Positions 53,928 through 62,524 of a DNA stretch of 64,000 nucleotides are shown piece after piece; position 1 is the stretch's first letter; every line of letters starts with the position of its first letter. The position numbers and the translations under genes were made by a program. The notes under the pieces are model-generated. The model was not told where the DNA came from and ran no database searches. It was given only the letters and a program-made list of their open reading frames with translations. Source of the stretch: Desulfuromonas soudanensis. GTDB lineage: Bacteria > Desulfobacterota > Desulfuromonadia > Desulfuromonadales > WTL. The stretch lies in assembly GCF_001278055.1 (NCBI RefSeq), contig NZ_CP010802.1:3844001-3908000 (forward strand). The letters run 5' to 3'.

Positions 53928-54809
53928 TCAGTCTCCGAGCAGAGTCTGCCCCACCCAGTGACTGGCGAACTGCAGAGCGGTTCGGCCGCAGCGTTTGCTC
54001 TTGTCGTGGGACCAGGCAATCGCCTCGAGGCTGAGCTCCTCGGTCCAGGGGATGATCGCGCCCTGTCGGCGACCGAGCGTTTCGATGCACTGCCGTACGA
54101 CCCGCAGATAATGCTCCTGGGAGAAGGCGTGAAAAGGGACCCAGAGGCCGAAGCGGTCGGAGAGGGAAATCTTTTCCTCGATCCCCTCGCCATGGTGTAT
54201 CTCGTTGTTGACCATCTTGGCACCGAGGTTGTCGGTGGGATATTCGGGGAGGAGATGGCGACGGTTGGAGGTGACGTAGATGAGGACGTTGTCCGGCGCC
54301 GCGTAGACCGAGCCGTCGAGAGCGCTCTTAAGCATCTTGTAACCGAGTTCCCCCGGCTCGAAGGAGAGATCGTCGCACAGCAGAATGAAACGGTAGGGCT
54401 GCGCCGCAACGGCGGCGAAGATATCGGGGAGATGCACAAGATCGTTCTTGTCGACCTGGATGACCCGCAGGCCCCGCGCCGCATAGGCGTTGAGAATGGC
54501 CCGCACCAGAGAGGATTTGCCGGTGCCGCGGGTCCCCCAGAGAAGGACATTGTTGGCGGGGAGCCCGGCGAGGAACTGCCGGGTGTTGTTCTCGACGAGG
54601 CGCTTCTGTTCATCGATACCGAGAAGTTCGTCGAGGGTGGTGGCGCTCACTGCAGGAATTGGCTCGAGCGTGCCGGTAAAGGAGTGACGCCGCAAGTTGG
54701 CGGCATAACAGGTCCCCCAGTCGATTCTGGGGACAGGACGGGGAAGGAGCTGCTCGAGGGATGTCAGCACCCTTTCCATCTGGCCGATCAATTCCGGTTT
54801 CAGATTCAC
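53928..54809 (-). CDS. DUF815-type AAA+ ATPase
   Basis: 293-residue P-loop ATPase of the DUF815 family. Walker A LLWGTRGTGKSSLVR is at about 87-101 and Walker B FILLCDDLSFE at about 139-149. Sensor region IYVTSNRRHLLPEY and C-terminal helical lid DRFGLWVPFHAFSQEHYLRVV follow. Residues 45-75 carry the family segment LEPIPAVSATTLDELLGIDEQKR. The GTG start at 54809 follows gcggaggtctatc on the minus strand, the best ribosome site. Client or pathway unknown. Monocistronic. Confidence 0.87.
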   Translation of the reverse strand: MNLKPELIGQMERVLTSLEQLLPRPVPRIDWGTCYAANLRRHSFTGTLEPIPAVSATTLDELLGIDEQKRLVENNTRQFLAGLPANNVLLWGTRGTGKSSLVRAILNAYAARGLRVIQVDKNDLVHLPDIFAAVAAQPYRFILLCDDLSFEPGELGYKMLKSALDGSVYAAPDNVLIYVTSNRRHLLPEYPTDNLGAKMVNNEIHHGEGIEEKISLSDRFGLWVPFHAFSQEHYLRVVRQCIETLGRRQGAIIPWTEELSLEAIAWSHDKSKRCGRTALQFASHWVGQTLLGD

Positions 54810-54917
54810 GATAGACCTCCGCTTGCAGGGGATCATTCCCCGGTGAGGCTCCATCTTAAACGGCATTGGAGGCGTCCGGCAAGGATTGGTGCGAGCGGCA
54901 CCCCTGAGGGGAGGAAA

Positions 54918-55790
54918 TCAGTGGCAGGTGCGGCGGCGGTGGGCGATGTCGTCGACCGCCCGGCGGATGCTCAGAATGGAGGCGGGTTTGTTGAGGCGGG
55001 AAACGGCGGTGGTGCGGAAAAAGTCCTGGTGTTCTCCCTGAACGATCCCGGTGAAGAAGAGGAAACGCTCACCGATATCCGGTTCGACGAGCAGGGCCTG
55101 GAGGTAGAATTCGATGCCGCTCATCAGGGGCATCTTCACGTCGGAGAGGATCACGTCGAAGTACCCCCCCTTGACCTTCTCCAGACCCTCCTCCCCGTTG
55201 GCCGCCGTCTCCACATGCCCGAGACGGGAGAGGGTTTGCTGCAGCAGGCGATTGGCCGCGGGATCGTCCTCGACCACAAGAATCCGGGTCTGCCACAGGG
55301 GAGAGATCCGCTGCAGCTGCGCCAGGGGCTTCCCCCCGTCGGGGAGGTTGGCGAGAAAACGTTCGATCCCCCTCTTGTGCCGATCGATCTCGGCGACGGT
55401 GCGCTGGAATTCCCGGCCGCCCCCCTTTATCGCCTCCATGACGTAGAGAAAAAGGTCGTTCCATTCGGAAAATTCCACCTCGACCATCAGCTCGAGTACC
55501 CGGCTGCGGTCGAGCCGTCCCCGGTTCAGCTCCTCCAGGGCCGTCGTCAGACGCCCCTCCACCCGTCGACGGGTCATCTGGTCGATGGCGACGGCGGGAT
55601 GGGCCAACCCCCTTTCACCGCGGGCAATCTCGGCCTTTTGCAGCAGACGGCGGTGCCCCTCTTCCTCCTCGGCCATGTCGGCGAAAAATTTCGCCAGCAC
55701 CGGGTCGGCCTGAAAACGTTGCGAGGCGCCCGAGTAAAATTTGGCTGCCGTCTCCTCGACACCGGAGACCCACTGCACGAGATCGGTCAT
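54918..55790 (-). CDS. Ferritin-like domain fused to a response-regulator receiver
   Basis: 290-residue protein. The N-terminal ~140 residues form a ferritin/rubrerythrin-like bundle (TAAKFYSGASQRF, FFADMAEEEEGHRRLLQKAE) with an ExxH-type half-site; later EVEFSEWNDLFLYVMEAIKGG could supply the second. The C-terminal CheY-like receiver at about 165-285 has acidic residues in ILVVEDDPAANR, phospho-acceptor Asp in DVILSDVKMP and a Lys in RLNKPASI. No output domain follows. The start at 55790 (MTDLVQWVSG) follows cggcggggaag; a further in-frame ATG is at 55847. An iron- or redox-linked receiver is inferred. Confidence 0.75.
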   Translation of the reverse strand: MTDLVQWVSGVEETAAKFYSGASQRFQADPVLAKFFADMAEEEEGHRRLLQKAEIARGERGLAHPAVAIDQMTRRRVEGRLTTALEELNRGRLDRSRVLELMVEVEFSEWNDLFLYVMEAIKGGGREFQRTVAEIDRHKRGIERFLANLPDGGKPLAQLQRISPLWQTRILVVEDDPAANRLLQQTLSRLGHVETAANGEEGLEKVKGGYFDVILSDVKMPLMSGIEFYLQALLVEPDIGERFLFFTGIVQGEHQDFFRTTAVSRLNKPASILSIRRAVDDIAHRRRTCH

Positions 55791-55928
55791 CTTCCCCGCC
55801 GCCTCCCTTGCCGCTGCACCCAAAACCGGCGGCGGCTCCTGCTGCAAAGAATTAATCGCACATGATTAAAAGAGTGCCACAAAAAAGTCCGATTGCAAGC
55901 GCTGCAGCAGGGCGGTTCCCTCTTCTTC

Positions 55929-58439
55929 CTACCCCCCGGGCTCCAGGACCGGGACCGGCGCCAGCTGCCAGATCTCCCCGGCGTACTGACGCATCGTTCT
56001 GTCGGTGGAAAACTTGCCGCTGGCGGCGGTGTTCAAAATACTCATCCTTGTCCATTCCTCCGGATCCCTGTAGGCCGTCGCGGCGCGGCGCTGGGCCTCG
56101 GCGTAGGAGGCGAAATCCCCCAGGACGAGCCAGGGGTCGCCGGGGCTGAGGAGGGCCCGGACGACGGAATCGAAGATTCCCGGTTCGAACTGGTTGAAAT
56201 GGCCGCTTTCAAGGAGCTGCATCACCCGGGCCAGATCGGGATCGGCGGCGATGATCGCTGCCGGATCGTAATGGGCGCGGGTGTCCGCCACCTCCTCGGC
56301 GGTAAGGCCGAAAAGGAAGAAGTTTTCGTCGCCGACCTCCTCGCGGATCTCGATATTGGCGCCGTCGAGGGTGCCGATGGTCAGGGCGCCGTTCATCATG
56401 AACTTCATGTTTCCGGTCCCCGAGGCCTCCTTCCCGGCGGTGGAAATCTGCTCGGAGAGATCGGTCCCCGGACAGATGACCTCCATGGCTGAAACCCGGT
56501 AATTGGGGAAGAAGGCCATCTTCAGCAGCCCCGCGGCCGCCGGCTCGGCATTCACCACACGGGACACGTTGCTGGCCAGCTTGATGATGCTCTTGGCCAT
56601 GACGTAGCCGGGCGCCGCCTTCCCGCCGAGAAGGACGCAGCGCGGCGTCCAGCCGGCGGTCTCCCCCCGCTTGATCCGGTCGTAGAGATGAATGACGTGG
56701 AGGATATTGAGCAGCTGCCTCTTGTATTCGTGGATGCGCTTGACCTGGACGTCGAAGAGGGCCGCCGGATCAAAGGAGACGCCGCATTCCCTTTCAACGA
56801 GGGCCGCAAGTCGCTCCTTGTTCACCCTCTTGACCTTCTGCCAGCGCTCCCTGAATCCCCGGTCCCCGGCATGGGCCTCGAGACGGCGCAACTCTTCGAG
56901 GTCGGCAACCCACCCTTCGCCGATCGTTTCGTTGAGCAGCCCCCGCAGTCCAGGATTGCACCAGGCGAGCCAGCGGCGAGGGGTGACGCCGTTGGTCTTG
57001 TTGTTGAATTTCTCCGGCCACAGCTCGAAGAAATCCCGGAACAGCCCTTCCTGCAGGAGGCGGGAGTGGAGAGCGGCGACGCCGTTGACGGAAAAGGAGC
57101 CGACGATGGCCAGGTAGGCCATGCGCACCTTCGGCTCGTCCCCCTCCTCGATGAGAGACATGCGCCGCTGGCGCTCCCTGTCCCCGGGCCAGCGTCGGGC
57201 GACCTCCTCGAGAAAGCGGGCATTGATTTCGTAGATGATCTCCAGCAGCCGCGGCAGAAATTGGCGGAAGATGCGCACCGGCCATTTCTCCAGGGCCTCG
57301 GGGAGGAGGGTGTGGTTGGTGTAGGCCATGGTCCGGCGGACGATCTCCCAGGCTTCGTCCCAGGAAAGGGCGTGCTCGTCCATCAGCAAACGGATCAGTT
57401 CCGGGACGCAGCAGCTCGGATGGGTGTCGTTGAGCTGGAAGACGTTCTTCTCGGCAAAGGTCGAGAAATCCCGACCGTGAGTGCCGATCCAGCGGGCGAG
57501 AACGTCCTGGAGACTGGCCGAAGCGAGAAAATACTGTTGATGGAGTCTGAGCTCCTTGCCGTTCTCGCTGGAATCGTTGGGGTAGAGGACGAGGGTGATC
57601 AACTCGGCGACGTTCTTGGCGGCGACCGATTCGGGATAAAAGCCGGCATTGAACTCGCCGAGGTCGAACTCGTCGGTGGCCGCCGCCTTCCACAGTCGCA
57701 GGGTGTTGACAGTGCCGTTCTGAAAGCCGGGCACCGGCAGATCATAGGGGACGGCGAGCACATCGCTGGTACCGACCCAGCGCCCCCGCAGGGCCCCGGC
57801 GTGGTCGCGGTAGAATTCACTGCGGCCGCCGAAATGGATGCGCTGGGTGTACTCGGGGCGCTCGATCTCCCAGGGGTTGCCGGCGCGCAGCCAGTGGTCC
57901 GGTTCCTCCACCTGGTGCCCGTCGACGATCTCCTGGCGGAACATCCCGTACTCGTAGCGGATCCCGTAGCCGGTGACCGGCAGCTGCAGAGTGGCGCAGC
58001 TGTCGAGAAAACAGGCGGCCAACCGACCGAGACCGCCGTTGCCGAGCCCGGCGTCCTGTTCGGCCTCGGCGAGATCCTCGAGTTCGAAGCCGAGACACTG
58101 CAGAGCCAGAGTCGTGGACTCTTCGAGGCCGAGGTTGAGGGTGGCGTTGCCGAGAGCGCGCCCCATGAGGAACTCGAGGGAGAGGTAGTAGGCGTGGCGG
58201 GAATCGACCCCCTCATAGGCGTAGCGGGTGTTCTTCCAGCGCTCCATCAGCCGGTTGCGCAGAATCAGCACCAGCGCCTGGTAGGCGTAGTGATTGGAGG
58301 TGCAGTGGCGGTCACGCCCCAGGTGATAGGTATAGTAACTGCGGAAATCGTCCACCAGACTGAGCACATCGGTGCCCAGCGGCGGAAGATCGGTGAGGGT
58401 GGCGCTCAGTTGATTCTTGTCCGGAGAATCGGCTGACAT
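55929..58439 (-). CDS. glgP: Glycogen/alpha-glucan phosphorylase
   Basis: 836-residue PLP enzyme that releases glucose-1-phosphate from glycogen or maltodextrin (GT35). The PLP-binding Lys is in EASGTGNMKFMMNG at about residue 679. N-terminal phosphorylase segments DRHCTSNHYAYQAL, YYLSLEFLMGRALGNA and GNGGLGRLAACFLDS are intact, as are KVFQLNDTHPSCC-type and HEYKRQLLN regions. Length matches bacterial GlgP (about 815). The ATG at 58439 follows aaagataaggacgccgcc on the minus strand. Its upstream region now holds a MITE and an IS110-type element, so native control may be changed. Confidence 0.96.
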   Translation of the reverse strand: MSADSPDKNQLSATLTDLPPLGTDVLSLVDDFRSYYTYHLGRDRHCTSNHYAYQALVLILRNRLMERWKNTRYAYEGVDSRHAYYLSLEFLMGRALGNATLNLGLEESTTLALQCLGFELEDLAEAEQDAGLGNGGLGRLAACFLDSCATLQLPVTGYGIRYEYGMFRQEIVDGHQVEEPDHWLRAGNPWEIERPEYTQRIHFGGRSEFYRDHAGALRGRWVGTSDVLAVPYDLPVPGFQNGTVNTLRLWKAAATDEFDLGEFNAGFYPESVAAKNVAELITLVLYPNDSSENGKELRLHQQYFLASASLQDVLARWIGTHGRDFSTFAEKNVFQLNDTHPSCCVPELIRLLMDEHALSWDEAWEIVRRTMAYTNHTLLPEALEKWPVRIFRQFLPRLLEIIYEINARFLEEVARRWPGDRERQRRMSLIEEGDEPKVRMAYLAIVGSFSVNGVAALHSRLLQEGLFRDFFELWPEKFNNKTNGVTPRRWLAWCNPGLRGLLNETIGEGWVADLEELRRLEAHAGDRGFRERWQKVKRVNKERLAALVERECGVSFDPAALFDVQVKRIHEYKRQLLNILHVIHLYDRIKRGETAGWTPRCVLLGGKAAPGYVMAKSIIKLASNVSRVVNAEPAAAGLLKMAFFPNYRVSAMEVICPGTDLSEQISTAGKEASGTGNMKFMMNGALTIGTLDGANIEIREEVGDENFFLFGLTAEEVADTRAHYDPAAIIAADPDLARVMQLLESGHFNQFEPGIFDSVVRALLSPGDPWLVLGDFASYAEAQRRAATAYRDPEEWTRMSILNTAASGKFSTDRTMRQYAGEIWQLAPVPVLEPGG

Positions 58440-58545
58440 GGCGGCGTCCTTATCTTTGCACGGCGAGGGGAGAGGGATGCGGCAACAGGTGATTTCTTGA
58501 GTCTAGCGTCCAAATCCCCCCTGTCGAGTGGCGGAAGACACGGGC

Positions 58546-58708
58546 CAGTGTCCCGTTTGGTTAGTCCATTCAGATAATTCTGAGGCATTTTGGTCGCTGC
58601 CAAGGCGGGTCGACGCAGGCCTAGCCGGGCTTAAGCCGAGAAGACCCAACGCAGGGAGCGGCCAAAAGGACCAGAATTAATGGACGGAAGTAACCAATCG
58701 GGACACTG
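58546..58708. mobile_element. 163-bp palindromic MITE upstream of glgP
   Basis: Terminal inverted repeats CAGTGTCCCGTTTGGTTA (58546-58563) and the complement of 58691-58708 match at 17 of 18. The two arms continue to pair imperfectly through most of the element (ggcttaagcc near the centre). No ORF. It lies about 107 bp upstream of the glgP start and is followed after 2 bp by the IS110-type element. Confidence 0.75.
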
Positions 58709-58723
58709 ATATGGCTGACAGTT

Positions 58724-59042
58724 GTCAATAGAAGAAACGCTCACTGCCCAACTGATTTTCAGCGGTTTTTCGTGCGTTATGTTCCAGGGCACTTGCAGGG
58801 GCGGAACCTGTATTGCGACGGCTAATCAGACTGATATTCGCGGGTTGGGTACCGCCAGACTTGTCTTCGTCGCGGAGCTGCCTCTCTCTAGTAACGTGAG
58901 TTCGGCCAAGGCCTTATCCAATAGTGTCCTCGAGGGTTCTCCTGACCGCGGTTGCGCCCCTGTAACTGCCCTGGAATGTTAGTTTTGCTTCAATATGCTT
59001 TCTCCAACAGGTTTTTGAGGTGATTGAGTTGTTTGTGGTTTG
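58724..59042 (-). ncRNA. Non-coding 3' segment of the IS110-type element, bridge/seekRNA candidate
   Basis: 319 bp with no credible ORF, downstream of the transposase and inside the element. In IS1111-type members the guide (bridge/seek) RNA that pairs with donor and target is encoded in this position. The RNA boundaries and guide loops were not identified by eye. Confidence 0.45.
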
Positions 59043-60158
59043 TTATGCCATGGCCGGGATTTCAACTTCATGGGCTATTGCCCACATAAAAGCACAGAGT
59101 TCTCGAGCTATAGCCGTCACGATCACCTGTTTGGATTTACCCTTCGCCAGCATACGTTTGTAGCGGGCACATAATCGGAGTTGAGCTTTCCAGGAGATAT
59201 CGCAAATTGCTTGCGACAGGCCTTCTTGTCGTCTGCGTAACTCCCGACTGACCCGGGCAGGAAGGCGGTAAGCCCAGGAGGCTTCCACCAGGACCCGGCG
59301 CACATGTCCATTGCCTGCTTTGGTAATTGAACCTCGTTTCGTTGTCTCGCCACTGGAATGTTCCGATGGAACCAGTCCGAGATAGGACATCAGTTCAACG
59401 GGGCTCTTAAAGCGCTTCAAATCTCCTATTTCAGCAACGGTTGTGGCTGCGACAATCAAGGAGACGCCTCGCAGGGATTGGTAGGCTTTAGCTACCGGAA
59501 ACATCCGCCACTGGGGCAAGAGTTGTTGAATCTGCTCAGTCAGCCGCTCCACCCGCCGAGTGCTTTCAGTAAGCGCGCCGACATATTCCTGAAGGGTAAT
59601 CTGCTGGGCCGGATGAGGCATTTTGATTCCAGCGATCCAGCGCATATGTGCCTGGCTCCAGGGGGTTCGTCCACTGAATCGGTGACCGTGTCGAAGAAGA
59701 AATGCCAGAATGTGCTGCTTGGCTTTTTTCTCCGACGCCTTGGCATCCTCCCTTGATCGGGTAAGGTCCCGCATGGCTTCATCTTCGGTAAGAGGCACAA
59801 AAACGGGAGACAGTTCACCGGCTCGATGCAGGCGGGCAAGCATTTGGGCATCCCGGCGGTCATTCTTAATACGGTCGCCGCTTTTCTTGGGGATCTTTGA
59901 GGGCGCTACCACCACACAATCGAACCCCTGAAATGTAAGGTGTCGGTAAACATCATAGCCACAAGGGCCAGCTTCGTAGACGAAATGGAGTTCGCAGCCT
60001 CTCGAAACCAGTTTCCTAACAACCTTGTCGAGAGCAACCAAACTCCCGTCAATTTTCCCATAGTGTCGAATTTCGCCGGTGCGACCCTCCTCGGCGATAG
60101 CGATCTCAATGGAGTTTTTGTGGACGTCCAACCCGATAAACATGCTAGACTTCTTCAT
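59043..60158 (-). CDS. IS110-family transposase (DEDD recombinase)
   Basis: 371-residue RNA-guided DEDD transposase. The N-terminal RuvC-like domain has Asp in FIGLDVHKNSIEIAI, Glu in FVYEAGPCGYDVYR, and the Asp pair in KNDRRDAQMLAR. The C-terminal Tnp20 domain carries YLGLVPSEHSSGETTKRGSITKAGN, where the catalytic Ser lies in GSITK, followed by RRVLVEASWAY. The ATG at 60158 follows ggaggcaggtc. Intact, so mobility is possible. Confidence 0.93.
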   Translation of the reverse strand: MKKSSMFIGLDVHKNSIEIAIAEEGRTGEIRHYGKIDGSLVALDKVVRKLVSRGCELHFVYEAGPCGYDVYRHLTFQGFDCVVVAPSKIPKKSGDRIKNDRRDAQMLARLHRAGELSPVFVPLTEDEAMRDLTRSREDAKASEKKAKQHILAFLLRHGHRFSGRTPWSQAHMRWIAGIKMPHPAQQITLQEYVGALTESTRRVERLTEQIQQLLPQWRMFPVAKAYQSLRGVSLIVAATTVAEIGDLKRFKSPVELMSYLGLVPSEHSSGETTKRGSITKAGNGHVRRVLVEASWAYRLPARVSRELRRRQEGLSQAICDISWKAQLRLCARYKRMLAKGKSKQVIVTAIARELCAFMWAIAHEVEIPAMA

Positions 60159-60266
60159 GACCTGCCTCCTTGATTTTGGCTCTGTGTTGGGGTTCAAGAG
60201 CTTCCAACATAACCCACGTTTGCAAGGGGCAGGTCTTTTTTTGTCTCTAACTGTCAGCCATTATGT

Positions 60267-61862
60267 CTAGAACATCCCCAGCAGCAGCAGGTTGAGGAGG
60301 CCGATGAGGGCGCCGAGCAAGGCGCCGAAGATATTGATATATTTGAACTGCTCCTGCATGATTCCCATCAGCAGCCCCTCCACCTCGAGGATGTCGAGGG
60401 TATTGACCTTGTCCTCGACCATTCGCGCCACGTTGAGGGTCTCCACCAGCGGCGGAACTTCCTTTTTAAGGATCTCGCCGAGGAGGCGGCAGATCCCCTC
60501 CTCGAGCTCTTCCCGCACATCGGCGGGGAGGCGTGCCGCCAGCTTGCCGAGGGAAACGCTGAAAAGGTAGCGCTCGGTCTTTTCGGCGACCAGACGTTCC
60601 AGGGATTGACGGGCTTCGGGAGCGCGCAGGGTCGCCAGCAGCCGCTGGCAAAGGAAGGTGCGCACCCGATCCACCCCCCCCTCGGGGAGAGCCTTTGTCA
60701 GCAGCGAAGCAAAGGAGCGGTCCTTGACACCGCCGATCCCCCCCTCCACCAGGGCCAGCGCCGTCTCCACGGCCCGCCGCCCCTGCACCGCCGCCACCGC
60801 CCGCTCCCGCACGAAGCGCCGGACTCCGGCAACCTTCTCGTAGGGGACTTTCTCCAGATAGACGCTCAAGGGGCGGTCGAGAAGGGCGTCGATACGCTCG
60901 CGCAGCATCGCCGAGACCTGAGCCTGGGTCTTCTCCTCCCGCAGCCAGCGGGCGAGCTCGTCCCCGGCCTTGTCGAGAAATTCGGGAATTCGGCCGTAGA
61001 TCTTGTCGATATTGATAAACCCCGCCAACAGCCCCGAGAGCCCCCCGAGGGAATCGAGAAAGGCCTCGATCCCCTCCTTCCCCTTCGCCACCAGGCGCTC
61101 GCGGAATTCGGGGTCGTAGAGCATGCCGCCGAATTTTTCCAGAAGGGGCGGGACCTCCTTCTCCAGCTGGGCGAGGATCACCTCCACCAGATCGGCGGGG
61201 AGCAGGGCGCGGATGGTTCGCTCGGAACTCAGCCATTGCTCGGTCCGGGCATCGACGAACCCGGCCACGGCCCGGGCGACCTCCGCGGAGCGGAGAAAGT
61301 CGCCGATGCGCCCCTCGAGATGCCCCCGCAGGGCTTCGTAGCGCTCAGGGGTGAGAAAGCTCTCCAGGTCCCGGGCCAGCAGCTCGTCCCCCTTGCGCTG
61401 CAGGTAACCCCGGAGCCGCTCCTCGAACTCGGGGCTGTCCATGTAAGTATAGAGCGCCTTGCAGACCTTCCAGCGCAGCAGATCGGTGAGTTCCCGGAAG
61501 CGGCCGCGGAATTCGGCGGGGACCAGGGAGGCCAGGGGGCCGAGTTCGCGGTCGAGGAAGCCGCCGAGCTTTTCGTCCACCGCCCCGCGCAATTCGCGGC
61601 GGAACCCCTCCTTCTCCAGGGTGCGGCCGACATCGTCGGACGTCAGCAGGTGGGAGCCGACCATGGCGCCCATCCGCACCGCCAGCTCGCCGCGCTTGGC
61701 CGGGATGATTCCCGGAGTCAGGGGGAGGCGCACCCCGAAGAGATGCCAGGGCTTGAGGGGGCGAAAGAGCATGCGGATGGCGATGTAGTTGGTCACGTAG
61801 CCGATGAAGGCGCCGAGGAGAGGGGGGAGGAGATAAGGGAGAAACTGTTCGATGGCGGTCAT
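60267..61862 (-). CDS. DUF445 family membrane protein
   Basis: 531-residue DUF445 protein. The N-terminal hydrophobic stretch LPYLLPPLLGAFIGYVTNYIAIRMLFRP is the family hallmark and is followed by LFGVRLPLTPGIIPAKRGELA. A long helical, charged middle region and a C-terminal TM pair (YINIFGALLGALIGLLNLLLLG) follow. Function unknown; suspected membrane-tethered coiled-coil scaffold. The ATG at 61862 follows cgacagggaaaca. The stop (60267) lies 5 bp from the IS110-type element, which has removed any native 3' flank. Confidence 0.88.
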   Translation of the reverse strand: MTAIEQFLPYLLPPLLGAFIGYVTNYIAIRMLFRPLKPWHLFGVRLPLTPGIIPAKRGELAVRMGAMVGSHLLTSDDVGRTLEKEGFRRELRGAVDEKLGGFLDRELGPLASLVPAEFRGRFRELTDLLRWKVCKALYTYMDSPEFEERLRGYLQRKGDELLARDLESFLTPERYEALRGHLEGRIGDFLRSAEVARAVAGFVDARTEQWLSSERTIRALLPADLVEVILAQLEKEVPPLLEKFGGMLYDPEFRERLVAKGKEGIEAFLDSLGGLSGLLAGFINIDKIYGRIPEFLDKAGDELARWLREEKTQAQVSAMLRERIDALLDRPLSVYLEKVPYEKVAGVRRFVRERAVAAVQGRRAVETALALVEGGIGGVKDRSFASLLTKALPEGGVDRVRTFLCQRLLATLRAPEARQSLERLVAEKTERYLFSVSLGKLAARLPADVREELEEGICRLLGEILKKEVPPLVETLNVARMVEDKVNTLDILEVEGLLMGIMQEQFKYINIFGALLGALIGLLNLLLLGMF

Positions 61863-61941
61863 TGTTTCCCTGTCGTTTTTTCGGGTGGGGAGTCCAGGGG
61901 CCGCCGGGCGGCCAGTCCTCTAATATAGCTGCAATTGGTTC

Positions 61942-61970
61942 TTCGCACAATACACCGAATTTGCTATAGT
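61942..61970 (+). promoter_or_regulatory. Sigma-70-type promoter of the GNAT/M20 operon
   Basis: TTCGCA (61942-61947), 17-bp spacer, TGcTATAGT extended -10 (hexamer 61965-61970), 39 bp upstream of the GTG start. Confidence 0.65.
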
Positions 61971-62008
61971 AATTCTCAATGCCAACCCCTACGTTTTCGA
62001 GGTGAACC

Positions 62009-62524
62009 GTGTCCGACTTTCCATCCAGAGCCGATGAAAAACCGCAGATTCGCGAAATGACCATTGATGACTTCTCCGACGTCTTCCACATCGGCGAAGA
62101 AATCTTCACCGCCGAATTTTCCCAGAGCCTCTACCGCACCTGGGATGAATACGAGATCACCACCCTGTTCAACAGCGACAGCGAACTCTGCCTCGTCGCC
62201 GAGGGTGAGGACGGCTCCATCCTCGGGTTTGCCCTCGGCACCACGGTCACCAAGCACAACTCGCCGTGGAAATACGGGTATCTGGTCTGGCTCGGGGTGC
62301 GCAAGGGGCTGCAGAAGGGGCAGGTCGGCCAGCGGCTCTTCACCGAGATCCGCCGCCGCATGCAAGAGCAGGCGGTGCGCATGATCATCATCGACACCGC
62401 CGCCGACAACGAAGGGGCGATCCGCTTCTTTAAAAAACAGGGCTTCGACAACATCCAGGAGCATGTCTACATGACTCTCAATCTCTCGCGTCAGGCGCGA
62501 CGGAAGACCGGGAAAAAGATATGA
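62009..62524 (+). CDS. GNAT-family N-acetyltransferase
   Basis: 171-residue acetyl-CoA-dependent acyltransferase, RimI-like. Motif A region VWLGVRKGLQKGQVGQRLF holds the acetyl-CoA pyrophosphate loop (Q/RxxGxG/A type, here QKGQVGQ). Motif B is DTAADNEGAIRFFKKQGF. The N-terminus IREMTIDDFSDVFHIGEEIF is the usual GNAT start. The GTG at 62009 follows cgaggtgaacc. It overlaps the M20 peptidase gene by 4 bp (ATGA), so the two are co-transcribed. Substrate unknown. Confidence 0.88.
   Translation: MSDFPSRADEKPQIREMTIDDFSDVFHIGEEIFTAEFSQSLYRTWDEYEITTLFNSDSELCLVAEGEDGSILGFALGTTVTKHNSPWKYGYLVWLGVRKGLQKGQVGQRLFTEIRRRMQEQAVRMIIIDTAADNEGAIRFFKKQGFDNIQEHVYMTLNLSRQARRKTGKKI

Larger units (their letters stand above)
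58711..60261 (-). mobile_element. IS110-family (IS1111-like) insertion sequence
   Basis: About 1,551 bp between inverted ATGGCTGACAGTT sequences (58711-58723 and 60249-60261). Short inverted repeats near the ends and a ~330-bp non-coding 3' segment downstream of the transposase fit the IS1111 subgroup. There is no obvious target duplication, as expected for the family. It sits between glgP and the DUF445 gene, its right end 5 bp from the DUF445 stop codon. Confidence 0.75.
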
